Source of the DNA: Eledone cirrhosa | Taxonomy: Eukaryota > Mollusca > Cephalopoda > Octopoda > Eledonidae | Length of the DNA stretch: 64,000 nucleotides | Direction of reading: 5' to 3' | Assembly (NCBI GenBank): GCA_964016885.1 | Contig: OZ024740.1 | Span: 4,858,865-4,922,864 of the forward strand | Shown here: one piece after another, positions 60,451 through 64,000 of the stretch | Numbering within the stretch: position 1 is the stretch's first letter | How the letters are laid out: each line of letters starts with the position of its first letter | The notes under the pieces: generated by a model | The model's database searches: none | The model's input: the letters and a program-made list of their open reading frames with translations, nothing else | Told to the model about the DNA's origin: nothing | Program-made: the position numbers and the translations under genes

Positions 60451-61008
60451 ATATATATATATCTCCTAGACTTAATGATTAATTGATTAATTTAATTAGA
60501 CAATTCTATTGATTGGTTAATTATTTATGTTTGTTTAATAACGTCTGGTCAAGAGTTTTATTCAGTTTGGGGAAAGGAATTTATTCCTTTGTTCAAAATT
60601 TGAATTTTGACCGCCAAAAACCGGCGGTTACTGCTAAAACTCACACCCGGCAGCAGCAGAGAACGGATACCTGTTGAGAAAGTGAAACCTCTTCAATCTT
60701 CCAAAACCAATAATTTGCATACCCTGCAAATGGATTTTGTTGATTTCGGATTCACAGAAACCTAGCAGAGATATTGCTTAATATTGACGGGATGGTCGAG
60801 GTTTGTCAAATTATGCTGAGTCGGTTTTCTCATTGCTTTGGTCCCTGCGGCTGGCTTACCGGTCGCAGTCTTCAATTTTCCAAGCTGTCTAAACATAATG
60901 TTATTACTCTAAGGTAAAATACCTTATTGAGTGCTTAGCTGCACATTCCGATTGCATTCGTTAGCTTAGCTGCAGCCAGAGCTTCGATTATGTTGAACTT
61001 CCATTTGG

Positions 61009-61011
<3 letters not shown>
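60451..61011. other. Unassigned interspersed sequence with three adjacent hairpins
   Basis: No ORF of note. At 60573-60628 three short inverted repeats follow one another: AAAGGAAT/ATTCCTTT, CAAAATT/AATTTTG and ACCGCC/GGCGGT. The whole stretch looks like an old repeat but I cannot name the family. Confidence 0.55.
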
Positions 61012-61048
<37 letters not shown>

Positions 61049-61163
61049 TGAGAGAGGGAGAGAGAGAGAGAATATAGTACCTACTTCCTATATAAAGACA
61101 CGCCCTTTAATCTGTATATATATATAAGTATATATATATATATATAAATATATATATATATAG
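61012..61163. repeat. TA and GA microsatellites
   Basis: (TA)n at about 61011-61031, (GA)n at about 61030-61070 and further TA runs at about 61114-61162. Confidence 0.9.
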
Positions 61164-61192
61164 TTTTAATATAGATGAGATTCTACAGGACT
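61164..61192 (+). repeat. Second copy of the 29-bp palindrome arm
   Basis: Identical to 58235-58263 (starts ttttaatatagatgag, ends acaggact), again directly after a TA run. Here it continues into 'agaactgtttcattc' and not into its own inverted copy. Confidence 0.9.
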
Positions 61193-61269
61193 AGAACTGT
61201 TTCATTCTTTAGAAATCATCAGGAATCTGGCTTTCCAAAAATAAATGTTGTGGTATTTATATCTTTTCA

Positions 61270-61757
61270 GGTGGTAGGAGAAGGTGGGGAGTGGGATGGG
61301 TGGAGGTCATTGGTTGAAAGAAAAGGGAATTCATTAAAAGCTAATTCTTTAAGGCTATAATTTATATTTAGAGTGACAAAGGCAGAAAGGCAGAAAGAAT
61401 TCTATAAACAAGTTCAGAATGGGGTGCCACTCCTTATTTTTAAGTTTCTCTTAAGCTAATAATTGTTTCTACTTTAGGCACAAGGCCAGCAATACACAGT
61501 GCATTACTGGTACTTTATTTTATCGACCCCGTAAGGATGAAAGGCAAAGTCAACCTCGGCAGGATTTGAACTCAGTATATTTCAGGTGTCTATAAGATGG
61601 TTGAGGGTCGGTCATCGTTGATGGATTTAAAGAAAAGGGAAATTCTTTAAAAGCTAATTTTTTAAAGCTCTACTTAGAGAGACAAAGGCTAAGAGAATTT
61701 TATAAACGAGTTCAAAATATTGGGTGCCTATCAAATCATTATTGTCATATTTCTCTT
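61270..61757 (+). repeat. Old 180-bp tandem duplication split by a SINE
   Basis: Copy A (about 61270-61457) and copy B (about 61580-61757) share 'ttcaggtg', 'gaaaagggaa', 'ttaaaagctaattt', 'gacaaaggc', 'aattttataaacgagttca' and 'tttctcttaagcta' in the same order with many differences. After copy B, 'tattccaggtgtc' begins a third, truncated copy. The SINE at 61458-61576 lies exactly at the A/B junction. Confidence 0.75.
61458..61576 (-). mobile_element. tRNA-derived SINE fragment, minus strand
   Basis: Contains 'ttgtttctactttaggcaca', 'tactttattttatcgacccc', 'gtaaggatgaaaggcaaag' and the inverted B box 'aggatttgaactcag'. The tRNA head is missing, so it is 5'-truncated. Confidence 0.85.
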
Positions 61758-61779
61758 AAGCTATATTCCAGGTGTCAAC

Positions 61780-61835
61780 AGACACATTCACATACACACA
61801 CATATATATATATATATACATATATATACATACAT

Positions 61836-61926
<91 letters not shown>

Positions 61927-61965
61927 TATATATATACACATACACACACACACATATATATCATA
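61780..61965. repeat. CA/TA microsatellite tract
   Basis: (CA)n and (TA)n runs, with the longest pure TA at about 61855-61915. The Tyr/Ile/His-rich frames are artefacts. Confidence 0.93.
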
Positions 61966-62310
61966 ATCTATAAAGCTCAGTGTATGGACATGCTCCTTTG
62001 TTATAGAAATCTACGATATAGAATTTCTTCAATTGAAATTTACAATTCAGTATTCGAAATAGCTTCGATTGCGTCTTGGCACAGACAAATTTTTCAATTT
62101 CACCCACAATTACGCAAAAAATAGATAAAACTCAATATTTTACAATTTTCTCTCTCATTTAAAGTGCTAAACTCTATCCATTACCATTCAAAATCTATAC
62201 AACTTCATACTTTCTGCTACTTTCTCTTTCCAAGCTTGATGGTGATACTGTCCGTTTTACTCTCTCATATCATCTGCTTACCTCTATCTACAACCCACAC
62301 ATTTTGCTAC
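61966..62310. other. Unassigned AT-rich sequence
   Basis: No gene, RNA or repeat family is recognised. Confidence 0.5.
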
Positions 62311-62605
62311 TTTCTCTTTATACTTCAAACTTACTGATTTATTTCCAAACGCATACAAACACACACTCACTTCAAATGATAAAAAACATTTAAAGCAATT
62401 AAACAACGTGCGTGATTTATAACCACACTAACTTTTAGTTGCTTCAAACTTAATGATTTATTTACAAACACATACAAACACACACTCACATAAATTGATC
62501 AAAAAAAATTTAAAGCAATTAAACAACGTGCGGGATTTATAACCACAAATACACGACTATTCATTAACAACATTTAAAGCAATTAAACAACGTGCGTGAT
62601 TCCCG
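62311..62605 (+). repeat. 120-bp tandem repeat, about 2.5 copies
   Basis: 'cttcaaact' recurs at 62323 and 62442, and 'taaagcaattaaacaacgtg' at 62391, 62511 and 62575. The period is about 120 bp, and the third copy is shortened by an internal deletion of about 56 bp. Confidence 0.85.
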
Positions 62606-62651
62606 AAGAGAGAGAGAGAGAGAAGAGAGTGAGAGGGAGAGAGAGAGAGAA
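62606..62651 (+). repeat. GA microsatellite
   Basis: Interrupted (GA)n run. Confidence 0.9.
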
Positions 62652-62662
62652 CGTTTATTATT

Positions 62663-62729
62663 ACATAAAGTACCAGTAATGTACTGCGTATGTGTTGGCC
62701 TTGTGCCAAAAAAGTAGAAACAATTATTA
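62663..62729 (+). mobile_element. SINE 3' fragment, plus strand
   Basis: Only the tail of the cephalopod SINE is present: 'ataaagtaccagtaatg', 'ttggccttgtgcc' and 'aagtagaaacaatt'. Confidence 0.75.
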
Positions 62730-62938
62730 CATTTCATACGAAACGACAATTATTCAAAAGCATCAGATACATTTATTCAACAAGCGATACATCTTTTTTA
62801 AAACCTCTCAACGAACGTGGATTCTTACAGACTTTGAGTCGAATCGGTTTGAAATTGTGCAAATGTATAAACATGGAACATGTGCACACACACAACAACA
62901 ACAACAATCTGCCTTTTATAGATAATTATAAACAATAA

Positions 62939-63213
62939 TATCCTCTATGAGGTCACTAAACCTGCTAGAAACAGCAGCTAACTCTCCCCCATACCACACC
63001 CCTCCCTACTGTCTTAAATTTAGAAAACATATCTTCTATGAGGTCACTAAACCTGCTAGAAACAGCAGCTAACTCTCCCCCATATCACACCACTCCCTAC
63101 TGTCTTAAATTTAGAAAACACATATCCTCTATGAGGTCACTAAACCTGCTAGAAACAACAGCTAACTCTCCCTCATATCACAACCCTCCCTACTGTCTTA
63201 AATTTAGAAAACA
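62939..63213 (+). repeat. 92-bp tandem repeat, three copies
   Basis: Units start 'tatc(c/t)tctatgaggtcac' at 62939, 63030 and 63123 (91 and 93 bp) and each ends with 'cttaaatttagaaaac'. They differ at a few positions. A 132-codon frame beginning at 63038 runs through two units and beyond, but nothing in it is recognisable. Confidence 0.9.
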
Positions 63214-63502
63214 CACAGACAACCATGCAGAACAACTCCATTGCAGCTCTGTTTTTCGGCTGGCATCGTCTACTCGCGTGTTGCGCAAGTATTGTGAAAC
63301 AATAAATTTCAACACTTTTTTGCACAGAGATAATATCCATAGGCGAAACTACAATTGTCACTGCTGGCGCAGCTCATGCTTCCAGGTCTGCAATTCATTC
63401 ACCCAGTGCCTGGCAGACAAAAAAGTGCTGCCATAAAATGGGTGATGCAACCTAACTTTGGTAACTTAATGACCCCGAGCAACGCCTGGCTTTAATGCTA
63501 GT
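63214..63502. other. Probable interspersed repeat 3' end
   Basis: Ends in 'taatgaccccgagcaacgcc' and 'ctttaatgctagta' before a TA run. I recall this phrase from other cephalopod sequence as a repeat terminus, but cannot name the family. No gene is supported. Confidence 0.45.
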
Positions 63503-63575
63503 ATATATATATATATATATATACACACACATACACATATATACACACACACACATATATATATATATACACACA

Positions 63576-63661
<86 letters not shown>
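63503..63661. repeat. TA/CA microsatellite tract
   Basis: (TA)n interspersed with (CA)n, then a pure TA run of about 70 bp. Confidence 0.93.
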
Positions 63662-63668
<7 letters not shown>

Positions 63669-63720
63669 GTGAAGTTTTTTTACAAAATGAAAAATAACCG
63701 GTGTCCTTCACGAGTGAAAG

Positions 63721-63880
63721 TATAAAGAAAAAAGATGAATTCGAAAATGCAACTGGAGTCTTATTTTTAAAAAAATATATATATTGATTTGGTTTTGCGA
63801 AACCGGTAAAGGAACCAAATAAATATATATATATTTTTTTAAATAAGACTCTAGTTGCATTTTCGATTTCATCTTTTTTT

Positions 63881-63887
<7 letters not shown>
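63721..63887. mobile_element. Fold-back (MITE-like) inverted repeat
   Basis: The left arm (63721-63784) and right arm (63822-63887) are inverted copies of about 62 bp with a few mismatches (for example 'aaaatgcaactggagtctta' against the inverse of 'aagactctagttgcatttt'). The loop of about 37 bp contains GGTTT/AAACC (4-base loop) and TTGGTT/AACCAA pairings. It is flanked by TA runs. No ORF. Confidence 0.8.
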
Positions 63888-63930
<43 letters not shown>

Positions 63931-64000
63931 TAAAATAACAGATTAAAGTTTAAGCAAAGAATCGCTGCTTTCACCCTTAACGGGATCTTCTGAAACTAAC
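63888..64000. other. TA run and start of a further repeat
   Basis: (TA)n to about 63926, then 'gaatcgctgctttcaccctt' and 'aacgggatcttctgaaac' up to the window edge. It is probably part of an interspersed repeat that continues outside. Confidence 0.5.

Noticed and set aside
63038..63436. 132-codon forward ORF
   Set aside because: First half is the 92-bp tandem repeat; second half is probable interspersed repeat. Nothing recognisable.

Overview
The window looks like non-coding, repeat-dominated DNA from a coleoid cephalopod, most likely an octopus. The basis is four long copies and two fragments of a tRNA-derived SINE whose body I recognise from octopus and squid (the 'tactttattttatcgacccc' block, a polymerase III B box and the 'ggcacaaggcc' tail). 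Several non-LTR retrotransposons, many TA/CA, GAA, AAT and CAA microsatellites and very long minisatellites fit the same picture. The organism call is from recognition, not from a search.

Layout. 1-3480 is a C-rich 32-bp minisatellite. After a 90-bp AT-rich spacer, 3573-7590 is a GGT/GTG-rich array of opposite strand bias that contains a 1.09-kb tandem duplication and G-quadruplex-prone runs. After about 770 bp of ordinary sequence with one SINE, 8364-37893 is a single 29.5-kb satellite of 38-bp units (about 775 copies) with several levels of higher-order repeat, including a nearly identical 2.7-kb duplication 3,380 bp apart. From 37.9 to 42.2 kb lie LINE remnants, a GAA tract, two SINEs in inverted orientation around short arrays, and a 1.1-kb polypyrimidine array. 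From 42.2 to 50.2 kb lie two same-strand copies of one RLE-type (R2/NeSL/R4-like) retrotransposon; the second keeps a long ORF of about 960 codons from its first ATG. From 50.35 to 54.08 kb, on the minus strand, is a decayed APE-endonuclease LINE. The right part holds a 66-bp minisatellite (55.2-57.0 kb), fold-back elements, further LINE fragments and small tandem repeats.

The only piece of a host gene I can support is one minus-strand exon at 54592-54734. It has good splice signals and encodes 47 codons that I recognise as the start of the first cyclic-nucleotide-binding domain of Epac (RAPGEF4/RAPGEF3). If right, most or all of the window is intron of that gene, and its downstream intron would contain the 29.5-kb satellite. 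No RNA genes, CRISPR arrays or operons are present. The long ORFs inside tandem arrays arise because the repeats lack stop codons, and I do not treat them as genes.
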